From Parasporobacterium sp. (GTDB taxonomy: Bacteria > Bacillota > Clostridia > Lachnospirales > Lachnospiraceae): a stretch of 37,346 nt of DNA. The translations under genes and the position numbers were made by a program. The stretch's first letter is position 1. The number at the start of each line of letters is the position of its first letter. The stretch covers positions 1 to 37,346 of the forward strand of contig JAFWFQ010000063.1 in the NCBI GenBank assembly GCA_017515535.1, read 5' to 3'. Below the pieces are notes generated by a model that saw nothing but the letters and a program-made list of their open reading frames with translations, had not been told where the DNA came from and did not search any database. This document shows, piece by piece, positions 1-9,292 of the stretch.

Positions 1-9
1 AACAATTGC

Positions 10-34
10 AAAAATGATCGCTGAGATCATTTTT
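10..34. terminator. Rho-independent-like hairpin upstream of the glycan cluster
   Basis: A perfect 10-bp stem (AAAAATGATC at 10-19 with GATCATTTTT at 25-34) closes a 5-base loop. The A-run on one side and T-run on the other make it a possible terminator in both directions. It probably ends transcription of whatever lies left of the window. The first gene starts only 30 bases further on and no clear promoter lies between, so either read-through feeds the cluster or the promoter is hidden in this short stretch. Confidence 0.6.
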
Positions 35-64
35 GGATAGAAAGAATCACCTAAGAAGAAAGAC

Positions 65-2620
65 ATGGCAGAGCTCACCTATGTTCTGGATAAATTTCAT
101 AAAGTCTTCCAACCTTATCAAGGCAAGCGGATCCTGATTCACGGTGTCCGGGAATATGCAGAGGCGATCCTGGAACGCTTTGATCCACTGTACCATTTTA
201 TCGGGATCGCAGGGATGGAAGCATGCGAAGAACAGGAAATTTTCGGAAAGCAGTTCTTCTCCAATGATCAGATAGAGTCGTTAAATCCTGACCTGATCAT
301 TCTGACCGAGCGCGTAAAATATGAGGAGGAAGCCTTTCAGGCGCTCAGGTCTCTTTGTGAAGAAAAGGGGATCCTGCTTTTTAATATGTATGGCGTAGAT
401 GAAATCCAAAGTCATCGGGATTTTGAAACGACCGGATATCTCAGCATTCTGCAATGGAAGAGACGAATTCAACCATATGACATTATCGTATTTGAACTGT
501 TAAATGGATTTGCTGAAGATATCGAAACGCCGGGGGAATTTCATCCCAGAATGCAGATGCTGCGATTGATCCGGTATATGCAGGATGAGGGAAAACAGTT
601 TTTCTTCAGCCTTCGAAAATCCTATCCGGAGGAAAAACAGATTGAGCTGCTTAGACAGTCAGGCATTTTTTCTTCTGAAAAAGAGCTGGAAGAATCGCTG
701 ATCATCCGGGAAGGGGAAGACCTTTCGCTCCGGCGGTTTTCGGAACGCCATCCGGGGAAAAAGATCTGCTATCTGGGCTGGGGACTGGTAAGTGAGTTTC
801 TTCTGCCCCGGTATTACGGAATTCAAACCTTTCGGATTTCCGATCAGATCTATAAGTTTGCGGCAGGAACCGAAGAATTGGTCAATGCCTTTCGCAGTAA
901 CAGCAAATCCGGAAAGTACGATTCAGAAGCGGTAAAGGAAAGGATCAAGGAAGCGGATCTGATTTCCTTTGATTTGTTTGATACTCTTCTTGTAAGAAAA
1001 GTTCTTTATCCTGCCGATATTTTTGTTTTTTGGGAAAGAAATGCTTTGATCTGTTTTCCGGATCTTTCGAAGGGCTTGAGAGAGGCTCGAATGAAAGCAG
1101 AAAAAGAAAGTGACGGAGGGTCGATCGAGCTGGTATATCAGAATCTTGCAAAAGATCTTGCTCTTGACCCGGAGATATCCGGAAAACTTTTGAAGCTGGA
1201 GATAGAAACGGAAAAACAGTTTCTTGTTCCGCGTCGTCAGGTCGCAGAACTCCTGAAGTTTGCAGCCGAACAGGGAAAAGAGGTTGTTATTTGTTCGGAT
1301 ATGTATTATCCGGAAAATCTGCTTCGAGGATTTTTAGAATTTTTTGAAATCCAAGGCTATCAGAAAATCTATGTTTCCTGTGATTATCACAAAGGAAAAG
1401 GAAACGGACTTTTTGATGAACTCCGAAAAGATCATGTTGGAAAGAATAAAATCCTGCATATCGGAAATGATCCGGATACGGATCTGGTAAGTGCGGAAAA
1501 GGCAGGGATCGAAGCCTGTTTTATTCCGTCACCTTTGGATATGGCAAAAGAAGATTGTCTGAAGACGGCCATAGAACGAAAGAAAACGTTTGAGGAACAA
1601 TGCCTGTTGGGGCTGATCATTGAAGAACTCTACCGGGAACCATTCTGCGATCAAAACAGCAGGGAATGGCAACTGAGAGAATATGGGATTTCTGCCTGTG
1701 CACCGGTCATTCTGGGGTATTTGAGCTGGCTTGTTCACATTCTTAAGACAGAAACTTATGACGGTGTCCTGTTTTCATCCAGGGATGGTTATCTTCTTAG
1801 AAGGATCTATCAGATGATGCAGGAAAAAACGGCCTCTCATCTTATCTTGCCGGAAGCGGTTTATTTCTATACGAACCGTCATGCGTCTTTTCTTTCCTGT
1901 ATGGACGATTCCGCTTTGTGGGACTTATGTCTGGATTTGGGCCGGCATATGAGCGTAGAAATGATTCTGAAGAGCTTCTTTGATATACAGGAGAACGCGT
2001 TCGGGCAGATCAGGAAAGACGGAATTTCAAAGAGAGACATTCTGATCGAATGCCTTCCGCAGATAAAAGAAAAGGCTTTTAAAGAAAGACACAATTATTT
2101 ACAATATACAAAGCGGTGCGGACTCCGGACAGAAGGGAATTATGTGTTTTCCGACTTCTTTGCGGCCGGTACAACACAGCATTTCCTGACGCAGTTCCTT
2201 CCGTTTCATATGGATGGGTACTTTTTTGGCAGACCGCTGTACGGAAAGAGCAACCCGCTCCAGATCAATTACTATTTTGATGAGAAACATCAGGAGATGC
2301 GGGAAAGGTTTATGGAGATGGAATATATCATGACATCTCCGGAACCGTCATTGAAAACGTTCTCTGAGGACGGCGACCCATTGTTTGCGCCGGAAATCAG
2401 AGACGATGAGAGCATGAAGGAGATCAAAGAGATTCATGAGATGATCCTGCAGTTTTCAAAAGAATACATTCGGCTGTTTTTTACGGATGAGACAGTAATC
2501 TGTGCTGATTTTGCTGAATTGCTGTTTTGCTGCGGAGAGTACTATGGAATAATGAAAGCAGCTTACGATGACTGGGGTATGTTTTGGATTGCAGAAGGAG
2601 AAGAATCAAACGATGATTAA
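65..2620 (+). CDS. Two-lobed HAD-superfamily protein of surface-glycan clusters (COG5610-like)
   Basis: An 851-aa soluble protein. Residues 1-115 look like a small Rossmann-type fold. Residues 296-490 are a complete HAD hydrolase domain: nucleophile motif FDLFDTL around D303, a CSDMYY motif in the middle, and the acidic motif GNDPDTD at 467-473. Residues 137-270 look like a second, decayed copy: the nucleophile position reads VFELLNG (E144, N147) and the acidic loop reads GWGLVSE (238-244). The C-terminal 330 residues contain an SRDGYLL motif near 571, which as far as I recall recurs in such proteins from glycan loci. HAD enzymes of this group are predicted phosphatases; the substrate is unknown. 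It overlaps the next gene by 8 bases, so it is the first member of a coupled plus-strand operon. The ribosome site (AAGAAGAAA) is modest. Function beyond a HAD phosphatase is not certain. Confidence 0.8.
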   Translation: MAELTYVLDKFHKVFQPYQGKRILIHGVREYAEAILERFDPLYHFIGIAGMEACEEQEIFGKQFFSNDQIESLNPDLIILTERVKYEEEAFQALRSLCEEKGILLFNMYGVDEIQSHRDFETTGYLSILQWKRRIQPYDIIVFELLNGFAEDIETPGEFHPRMQMLRLIRYMQDEGKQFFFSLRKSYPEEKQIELLRQSGIFSSEKELEESLIIREGEDLSLRRFSERHPGKKICYLGWGLVSEFLLPRYYGIQTFRISDQIYKFAAGTEELVNAFRSNSKSGKYDSEAVKERIKEADLISFDLFDTLLVRKVLYPADIFVFWERNALICFPDLSKGLREARMKAEKESDGGSIELVYQNLAKDLALDPEISGKLLKLEIETEKQFLVPRRQVAELLKFAAEQGKEVVICSDMYYPENLLRGFLEFFEIQGYQKIYVSCDYHKGKGNGLFDELRKDHVGKNKILHIGNDPDTDLVSAEKAGIEACFIPSPLDMAKEDCLKTAIERKKTFEEQCLLGLIIEELYREPFCDQNSREWQLREYGISACAPVILGYLSWLVHILKTETYDGVLFSSRDGYLLRRIYQMMQEKTASHLILPEAVYFYTNRHASFLSCMDDSALWDLCLDLGRHMSVEMILKSFFDIQENAFGQIRKDGISKRDILIECLPQIKEKAFKERHNYLQYTKRCGLRTEGNYVFSDFFAAGTTQHFLTQFLPFHMDGYFFGRPLYGKSNPLQINYYFDEKHQEMRERFMEMEYIMTSPEPSLKTFSEDGDPLFAPEIRDDESMKEIKEIHEMILQFSKEYIRLFFTDETVICADFAELLFCCGEYYGIMKAAYDDWGMFWIAEGEESNDD

Positions 2621-3869
2621 AGTTTCAGTAGTTATACCGGTTTATAATGTGGAAGAGTTTCTTCCTGCTTGTCTCGACAGTGTCTGCGGGCAGACGTTAA
2701 AAGAGATCGAGGTCCTTTGTATCGACGATGCATCGCCGGACAGGTGCCCTGAGATCCTGGATTCGTATGCGGAAAAGGATCCGCGTGTCCGTGTATTCCA
2801 TCTGCCGGAAAACCACCGTCAGGGATACGGAAGAAATGTCGGGATCAAAAATGCAACCGGGAAATATATTTATCTTCTGGATTCGGATGACTTGATCGAT
2901 CCGGAGACTCTGGAAGAATTATATGAATTAGCAGAAAAGGATTCTTTGGATGCTGTCTTTTTTGACGGAAAAACGATTTTTGAATCAGAAGAACTTCAGA
3001 AGAAGTTTTCATCAGCGCTGGATATGCGCCAGGGAACGTATCCGGAAGGAGTTGTGAAAGGAGAGGAGCTGTTTTCGGAGTTTGTAAAACAGAATGAATG
3101 GGTCGTTTTTATTCAGCGGGAATTCTGGAACCGGGAATATCTTTTAAGAGAAGATATTCTTTTTCCGGAGGAAGCGGAACATGAAGATCAGTTTTTCTCT
3201 ATTGCGGGCCTTCTGGCAGCAGAACGTGTCCGCTATATTCGAAGAGATTATTTTACCCACCGCTTCCGCGATGATTCTGTTATGACTTCAAAACCTGCAC
3301 CGAAGAATTTCCACGGATACTTTGTCAACCTGTATAAACTGATTGATTTTATCCGAAAACATAGGATTCAAAGTGAAGCAGCGGATCTGGTGATCCGAAA
3401 CCTTTTCAGTGTTCTGCTTTCTCTGAAACCTGTTTTCTTTCAGGAGGAAAACAGAGCAGACTGGTTTCAAAAGCAGGGATTGGAAAATGAATATATCTTT
3501 TTTGAATATCTGATGAAGGAACAGGAACTTCGAGTGGAAGAAGACAAACAACTCTTTTCTCCTCTTGCCGATTATTCCCATATCACGATTTATGGTGCCG
3601 GGGTTATTGCCGGAAAAGTCTTCGGAAGGCTGATTGCCGCCGGATACCCAATTGAAAACTTTATTGTCAGTGACAAATCAAAAAACCCGGATTATTATCA
3701 TGGACGAAAGGTTTTTGCTTTAAATGAATATAATCCGGATCCGGAGGAGATTATTCTGGTTGCGATGGCAAAAGGAAACCATGAAGAAGTTTCAAATATG
3801 CTGAAAGAGCGGAATATCCCGCATTTCTGCTATGCAAACAATATTTTGGACGGCCCATTCCTTCCTTGA
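2613..3869 (+). CDS. Family 2 glycosyltransferase with C-terminal Rossmann-like domain
   Basis: A 418-aa protein. Residues 1-220 are a GT-A family 2 glycosyltransferase: VSVVIPVYN at the N-terminus, IDDASPD, and the metal/nucleotide-sugar motif DSDD at 90-93. Residues 320-418 form a separate nucleotide-binding-like unit beginning IYGAGVIAG (326-334) and ending in a strand-turn pattern IILVAMAKGNHEE, resembling the N-terminal domain of the preceding gene. I chose ATG 2613 rather than a longer upstream frame because AAGGAG lies just before it and the GT fold begins there. It should transfer a sugar in the cytoplasm to a growing surface glycan; donor and acceptor cannot be read from sequence. 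It overlaps both neighbours, so it is translated with them. Confidence 0.88.
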   Translation: MIKVSVVIPVYNVEEFLPACLDSVCGQTLKEIEVLCIDDASPDRCPEILDSYAEKDPRVRVFHLPENHRQGYGRNVGIKNATGKYIYLLDSDDLIDPETLEELYELAEKDSLDAVFFDGKTIFESEELQKKFSSALDMRQGTYPEGVVKGEELFSEFVKQNEWVVFIQREFWNREYLLREDILFPEEAEHEDQFFSIAGLLAAERVRYIRRDYFTHRFRDDSVMTSKPAPKNFHGYFVNLYKLIDFIRKHRIQSEAADLVIRNLFSVLLSLKPVFFQEENRADWFQKQGLENEYIFFEYLMKEQELRVEEDKQLFSPLADYSHITIYGAGVIAGKVFGRLIAAGYPIENFIVSDKSKNPDYYHGRKVFALNEYNPDPEEIILVAMAKGNHEEVSNMLKERNIPHFCYANNILDGPFLP

Positions 3870-5812
3870 AAAAAATGACACGATTAAAAGAACAGATCTT
3901 TCGTTTGATCAAAGCAGGAAAAGAAGAATATGATGAAGAAATCCGTGATTTTCCGGAATGGGATTTCTTTTACCATTTAAGCAGGTTGCGGAAAGCTGCT
4001 CTTAGCTGGTATCCGATTCCGGAACACGCAAAGGTTTTGGAAGCCGGCTGTGGTTTTGGTGCGCTGACAGGCGTCCTTTGTGAGAAGGCTGCCTATGTGG
4101 ATGCGGTGGATCCTGACCCGGTATTTGCTGAGGGATGTCGGAAGAGATATCAGGACCGGGATAATCTGAATGTCATCTGTTCCGATCTTATGTCATTTGT
4201 TCCGGACCATTCTTATGATCTTATCGTTGCCGTCGAACTTTTCGAAGGTTTGGAAGTCTCTCCGTCTCGCTTGATCGGACATCTGAAAAAGATGCTCACT
4301 TCGGATGGCGTTTTGCTTTTGGGATTTCGAAACCGCTTTGGGTTAAAATACAGCTGCGGCATAATAGATGAATATGTCAGAAGACCGGGAGAGGCGCTGC
4401 TTCCATCTGTGAAGCTTCATACACAGGAAGAGATCCGGAATATTGTTTCCGGGTGCGGATTTGAAGCTGTAAGAACGTTTTATCCGATGCCGGACTTCGG
4501 GTTTACCCAGACGGTCTATACGGAGGAATGGATGCCGGAAGAGAGTATCAGGGACCGGATCATAACCTATGATCCGTTTCATGAGGGTGATTCCGATAAT
4601 CCTTATCTGGATAATGGTGTTTTTGATTCCGCGATCAGGGAGGGCATGCTCGGAAAGACAGCGAATGTGATCCTCCTGGAATGCAGGATGAGACCTGTCC
4701 CGGAGAAAAAGATCATCCGCGCGATCCTTTCTGATGACAGAGAAAAAGAACACGCTTTTCAAACTGTTTTTTATGATGATCAGACGGTCGTAAAATCTCC
4801 TGTCTGCACGGAAGGAATCCAGACGTTAGAAAAGTTATACGAAAATATAGAATGTCTTTCCAAGGCAGGTGTTACCACCGTTCTTCAGGAACTGTCCGGA
4901 AATCGGATCATAATGCCATTGGTCAAAGAACGGCCGCTTCTTGAATATATCCGGGAACTCATAGATAAAGATCCTTCCGCGATCATTGAGGTGTATCGTC
5001 TTTTGGAAAAAGAAATATTAAAATCATCCCCGGAAGTTCAGGAAGAGAATATAGAGCTTCCGGATCCGGAGGGCGTAAAGCTTAAGACCGGTTATATTGA
5101 TATGATCCCATATAACGCGTTTTGGATGAATGGAAAGATTCTTTTCTATGATCAGGAGTTTACCGTCTCTCCATGTCCTGTAAAATATATTCTGTATCGG
5201 GCGATCCGGTATACCTGGCTCCATCTTCCGGCGCTTGAGGATAAACTCCCGATCCGGGAGATGAAGAAGCAATTTTCAATCAGCGAAGAGCAATGGGAAA
5301 TCTTTAACCGTTATGAAGATGCGTTTACAGCAAGAAACCGGAACCGCGACCTTTACCGGCAGTTCTATCAATGGGCGGATTACCGCAAGCCTTATCATAT
5401 TGGACTGGTCATGGGCGTTTTCGATCTGTTCCATTCGGGGCATCTGAATCTTCTTCGAAGAGCAAAAGAAAAATGTGATTATTTAAGGGTCGGTGTCCTC
5501 TGCAACGAACTTGTTTATAAGTATAAAAAGATTCTTCCTACGATTTCTCTGGAAGATCGCATGGAGATCCTGCGTGCGATCCGCTATGTCGATGACGTTG
5601 TTTTAATTGACGATGAGGATGTATCCAGAATTAAGGAGTGGCACCGGAGACCGTTTGATTGTTTCTTCTCCGGTGATGATCACGCAGGGAATGAATACTG
5701 GCAGTATGAAAAGCAGGAATTGGAGAAACTGGGGTCGACCATTGAATTTTTCTCATATACAGAAGGAATCAGTTCCACAATGATCCGGAAGGCAATAGAA
5801 GGAAATCATTAA
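3866..5812 (+). CDS. Trifunctional fusion: SAM methyltransferase, kinase-like middle, cytidylyltransferase
   Basis: A 648-aa protein with at least two clear domains. Residues 40-200 are a class I SAM-dependent methyltransferase, with glycine-rich motif EAGCGFG at 59-65. Residues 515-648 are a TagD/GCT-type cytidylyltransferase: GVFDLFHSGH with the HxGH site at 523-526, and the ISSTMIR signature near the C-terminus. Between them (about 280-490) is a region ending in IPYNAFWMNGKILFYDQEF, which resembles the lower lobe of aminoglycoside-phosphotransferase-like kinases; this part is a weak assignment. The best start is TTG 3866, overlapping the previous stop as TTGA; ATG 3875 is the alternative. 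A combined methyltransferase and CTP-transferase suggests synthesis of a methylated CDP-linked polyol or aminoalcohol for the LicD protein downstream. That link is inference. Confidence 0.82.
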   Translation: MKKMTRLKEQIFRLIKAGKEEYDEEIRDFPEWDFFYHLSRLRKAALSWYPIPEHAKVLEAGCGFGALTGVLCEKAAYVDAVDPDPVFAEGCRKRYQDRDNLNVICSDLMSFVPDHSYDLIVAVELFEGLEVSPSRLIGHLKKMLTSDGVLLLGFRNRFGLKYSCGIIDEYVRRPGEALLPSVKLHTQEEIRNIVSGCGFEAVRTFYPMPDFGFTQTVYTEEWMPEESIRDRIITYDPFHEGDSDNPYLDNGVFDSAIREGMLGKTANVILLECRMRPVPEKKIIRAILSDDREKEHAFQTVFYDDQTVVKSPVCTEGIQTLEKLYENIECLSKAGVTTVLQELSGNRIIMPLVKERPLLEYIRELIDKDPSAIIEVYRLLEKEILKSSPEVQEENIELPDPEGVKLKTGYIDMIPYNAFWMNGKILFYDQEFTVSPCPVKYILYRAIRYTWLHLPALEDKLPIREMKKQFSISEEQWEIFNRYEDAFTARNRNRDLYRQFYQWADYRKPYHIGLVMGVFDLFHSGHLNLLRRAKEKCDYLRVGVLCNELVYKYKKILPTISLEDRMEILRAIRYVDDVVLIDDEDVSRIKEWHRRPFDCFFSGDDHAGNEYWQYEKQELEKLGSTIEFFSYTEGISSTMIRKAIEGNH

Positions 5813-5816
5813 ACGT

Positions 5817-7190
5817 ATGAACAATATCGAGCTGGAGACAGCAAGAAATCTACATACACAGCGTGGATATTTTATAGAGATCACCTGTAATAGAGCAGTA
5901 AAAGCCGGAAGGCTTTCGCTTTCCGGTGTTGCAGAAGAGCAGGCAGTTTCGGTGAACCTTCTTTATCTAGGTGTAAAACGGGGTGAAGGGGAAGAAAAAA
6001 AGAATCGTCCGGTTCATCCGGAAAACGATCCCTGGACTTATTGTGCTCTTTATTCCGGGTTCCCGGAAGATATAAGTCCCTATACGACTTGGGGATTCTT
6101 ACTTGACAGAGACAGCAATCTTTGGTGTGAATACTATAATAATGTTTATTTGAAAGCCCCTGATCTGTTTGATCGCGGATTGGAAATTGAATTTGAAGTC
6201 CCGGAGATTGTTGCCGCAAAAAAACCGGAACTGCTTATCATATGTAATGGGGAAATCCTGTATCAGGAAGTACTGGATACACCCGGTAAATATACTCTTT
6301 GCCGAAATCTCCAGGGAATCGATCGTGAGCTTGTCCGCTATATGATCGATGTCCGGAGCCAGCAGAAAGCAATTCTTGCCGAGCTGAACAGAGTCTTTGA
6401 AAAATACGGTCTGAACTATTATCTGATTGGAGGAAGCCTTTTGGGCTATGTCCGTAGCGGCGGTCCGGTTCCGTGGGATGATGATCTTGACATTGCTATG
6501 ACAAGAGAAGATTATGAAAAATTCTGCAGCATCGCAGATTCCGAATGGGATGGGACGGATTTTCTTCTTTTAAAGCCGGAAGATTTCGGTGAAGGTCTGT
6601 TTTATGATTTCATGACCCGTCTTGTCTATATGAAAGAAACGATTGCAGGAGATCCATTTGAAAGAAACGGGGAAAGCGGACGGGCGGACATCCATTTTCA
6701 TCTTCCGGTCGATATCTATATCCTTGACAAGACCAATCCTTCAGAGTTCATTCAGAATCTGAAAGTCAAAAGGCTGATGCTGTTATATGCTTTGGCTTTA
6801 GGGCACAGACCTTCTTTTCAGAATCAGAAAATCATGTATAAGCGGAACTATTGGGCTGTTGGAAACCGGCTTCGCAAAATCGGAAAACATATCAGTTTGA
6901 AGACAATATTCCGAAGATATTTTAAATTGATTAGAGAGAAAAAAAGCAAAAAGAACAGCCGTGGTTATTACCAGTCAAATGGATATTTTGGCTGTCTGGG
7001 AAAGGTTTTTCCAACGGATATCTTTGGAAACGGAAAAACAGTTATAATTGGAGATTCTTCTGTTAAGATTCCGGAAGATCCGGAGGCCTTCTTAAAAACT
7101 ATGTATGGCGATTATAGACAGTTTGTGATGGTTTGGCATAGAAAAACGAATTTTCTGAAAACCGTCTGGTACGATCCGGACCGTTCTTAA
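5817..7190 (+). CDS. LicD-family phosphotransferase with long N-terminal extension
   Basis: A 457-aa protein. The LicD core starts near residue 200 with YLIGGSLLGYVR and the hallmark WDDDLD at 220-225, the nucleotidyltransferase-fold metal site. LicD proteins move phosphocholine or related phospho-alcohols from a CDP carrier to sugars; the animal relatives (fukutin family) use CDP-ribitol or CDP-glycerol. The first 170 residues are an extra, beta-rich looking region that I do not recognise. It starts 4 bases after the previous gene and so is in the same operon. Its stop codon shares the bases TTAA with the stop of the convergent minus-strand gene. With TagD and another cytidylyltransferase nearby, a CDP-alcohol donor is likely made locally. 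Confidence 0.86.
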   Translation: MNNIELETARNLHTQRGYFIEITCNRAVKAGRLSLSGVAEEQAVSVNLLYLGVKRGEGEEKKNRPVHPENDPWTYCALYSGFPEDISPYTTWGFLLDRDSNLWCEYYNNVYLKAPDLFDRGLEIEFEVPEIVAAKKPELLIICNGEILYQEVLDTPGKYTLCRNLQGIDRELVRYMIDVRSQQKAILAELNRVFEKYGLNYYLIGGSLLGYVRSGGPVPWDDDLDIAMTREDYEKFCSIADSEWDGTDFLLLKPEDFGEGLFYDFMTRLVYMKETIAGDPFERNGESGRADIHFHLPVDIYILDKTNPSEFIQNLKVKRLMLLYALALGHRPSFQNQKIMYKRNYWAVGNRLRKIGKHISLKTIFRRYFKLIREKKSKKNSRGYYQSNGYFGCLGKVFPTDIFGNGKTVIIGDSSVKIPEDPEAFLKTMYGDYRQFVMVWHRKTNFLKTVWYDPDRS

Positions 7191-9292
7191 AAGTTATTTA
7201 AAGATTCACAACGAATGATATCTGCCACTGCGGATGGAACAAATTGTCTCAGTTCCTCCGCATCTTTTTCTGCAAGCTCCCGGATCACTGAGCCGCTGAC
7301 GACCCGGCCGTTCTGATCTTTTCTTTTTAAAATCACAGGTTGAATATCATGTGCAGGAAGAATCCGGACGCATTGTTTATTGATCTCGTCTGCAACCGGG
7401 TCATCCGGTTCTTCTCCGAGATAACGGCGTTTTACATGAAGCAATGAAGCTATGGATGCAAATGCTTCCGCATGTGATCTTGCCTGCTCGATGGTATCTC
7501 CTTCATAGACCTGAACAAAATAGGCATGAAAGTTTGAAACATTTCCGATGAACTGACCGCTTGGTATAACGGTGACATTATCCAGATCAGATACCGCATC
7601 CACAGCCATTGCGTAGCGCTCTCCAAAAGAAAAGATTCCGGAATCCTCCATTACGGTAAGAATAAAAACATGATCTGATTCGTGGGATGCAGTTTCTACT
7701 AAATAACGATGGCCATTGGTAAATGGATTCCCGTGAATCGCACAGCAAGAAGCCTTTTTAAAATGCGAAAGATCCATTCCGTAAAAGTATTTGTTAATAT
7801 AGAATTTTTCTACCATATTCATGCTGGGATGAATCCGTTCCTGTAAGTCCGGATTGTCCTGATAATCATCCGGGAACAGTTTTTGAAAGAGCTCAGAGGC
7901 GTAGATCTCGGAAACATGATGGTTCATATGAAATGGCATATCCAGAAGCCATTCAGACGGAACCCGGTATTTTTCAAGGATATCCCAGAGGTCAATTGTT
8001 TGGATTGATTCGTCGTAATAGTCCAGATCTTCCAGCAGTACGACAAGCATATCGCCTTTCCGGAGAGGCGCTGAGATCATACGATTGATGCTTGCAACGT
8101 TACCGCCCCAGCAGCCACAGTTTACAACGCGTACTTTATAGCCGGTTTCGTTAATCTTTTTTTGCAGAAAACTTTCCACGGTGTAAGCATCACCGACATA
8201 AGAGCCAATGACAAGACAAGGACCAAAGAAATAAATCGTACGGGTGTAGTCTTCAGGCTGGTTGGCAGTAAAACGCTCTGCGTTCCGGACATTTACATAT
8301 TTACTTTCTGTATCAGAAAGACGGAGTCCGGCCCGATCCTTTTCCATAGAAAAGTATCCTTGTTTAATGTTCTCTACATATTCCCTGTTTTCATAAAGAT
8401 CGTCAAAGAATCCCTTCTCAAATGGCTTCATTAATTCGTTCAGGTTATTCGGAACAAATGGGAAGCGTGCCTTCATTTCTGCTTCAGTATGAACCGTATA
8501 AGCACGATCGTTATGTCTTGCTGTTAACAAAAGAACGGAGACTCCCTGTTCCGTAAATTCCTTCAGCGTTTCTTCGTAATTCATTACTTCTGAAGATTCT
8601 AATTTTGACTGAAGACCATAATAAGTTAAAATTTTATAAAAATAATGGGTCTGATGAGTGAAAAGGTCAAAAAGGAGCCGGGCGCCCCGGAGTTCCTGTT
8701 CATCTACCAAAAGAAAAAGAGAATATGATTCTATGCTTTCCGGGATACTTTTAAAATCGATGATCGTATAGGATACTTGATATTCTTCCAGTGTCCTTTG
8801 CATAGATTCGAAATATGGGCGTTTATATGCTCTGGAAGAGGCTGGTCTGACCAGAGCTACATCATGTAGTCTTGAAAAAAATAAGTCAGAATCTGCATTG
8901 TACCGGAAACCCCGAAAACGGCTCAAAAGCAGTTCGTCATCAAAATAATGAAACTCCCCGATCAGATGACCTTGGCCGGTGACAGGAATTTCCCGGATCG
9001 TTAATGAATTGCGGAAAACCTGACGTGCCTTCATGTATTCCGTTTTTGTCATGGAAAGAAAAGCTTTGTTGATCGTTATTTGATCCTCTTCCGCTTTTAA
9101 GATATCACCATAAGAAATCATCCCGTAGAGTTTTTCCGGGGTCTCAAAATAGATCGTATTGGAGGGCAATTCTAAAAGAAGGTCAAGAACAATGCTTTTT
9201 TGGATTGTCCGCAGTTCTTCCTCAGAGGAGTATATACACAGGTTTTCTCTTTGAATAAACAACATAATACTAGTCTGTAAAAGGATCTTCAT
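7187..9292 (-). CDS. Fusion protein: SGNH-like middle domain and citrate-lyase-ligase-type nucleotidyltransferase
   Basis: A 701-aa protein. The C-terminal 180 residues match the catalytic domain of [citrate (pro-3S)-lyase] ligase (CitC): AIHGNPFTNGHRYL near 521, giving the TxGH form of the nucleotidyltransferase site, then FGERYAM, and SGSVIREL near the end. Residues about 353-470 look SGNH/GDSL-like (YFFGPCLVIGSYVGD, then VVNCGCWGGN). The first 300 residues are unassigned. No citrate lyase gene is present, so a citrate-lyase role is unlikely; activation or ligation of an acid group onto a glycan or carrier in the surrounding cluster is more plausible. ATG 9292 overlaps the upstream gene by 23 bases; ATG 9265 is an alternative and neither has a strong ribosome site. 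Confidence 0.75.
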   Translation of the reverse strand: MKILLQTSIMLFIQRENLCIYSSEEELRTIQKSIVLDLLLELPSNTIYFETPEKLYGMISYGDILKAEEDQITINKAFLSMTKTEYMKARQVFRNSLTIREIPVTGQGHLIGEFHYFDDELLLSRFRGFRYNADSDLFFSRLHDVALVRPASSRAYKRPYFESMQRTLEEYQVSYTIIDFKSIPESIESYSLFLLVDEQELRGARLLFDLFTHQTHYFYKILTYYGLQSKLESSEVMNYEETLKEFTEQGVSVLLLTARHNDRAYTVHTEAEMKARFPFVPNNLNELMKPFEKGFFDDLYENREYVENIKQGYFSMEKDRAGLRLSDTESKYVNVRNAERFTANQPEDYTRTIYFFGPCLVIGSYVGDAYTVESFLQKKINETGYKVRVVNCGCWGGNVASINRMISAPLRKGDMLVVLLEDLDYYDESIQTIDLWDILEKYRVPSEWLLDMPFHMNHHVSEIYASELFQKLFPDDYQDNPDLQERIHPSMNMVEKFYINKYFYGMDLSHFKKASCCAIHGNPFTNGHRYLVETASHESDHVFILTVMEDSGIFSFGERYAMAVDAVSDLDNVTVIPSGQFIGNVSNFHAYFVQVYEGDTIEQARSHAEAFASIASLLHVKRRYLGEEPDDPVADEINKQCVRILPAHDIQPVILKRKDQNGRVVSGSVIRELAEKDAEELRQFVPSAVADIIRCESLNNF

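Noticed and set aside
7187..9292. Citrate lyase ligase as the plain annotation
   Set aside because: Only the last 180 residues match; there are no citrate lyase genes, and the length and context differ.
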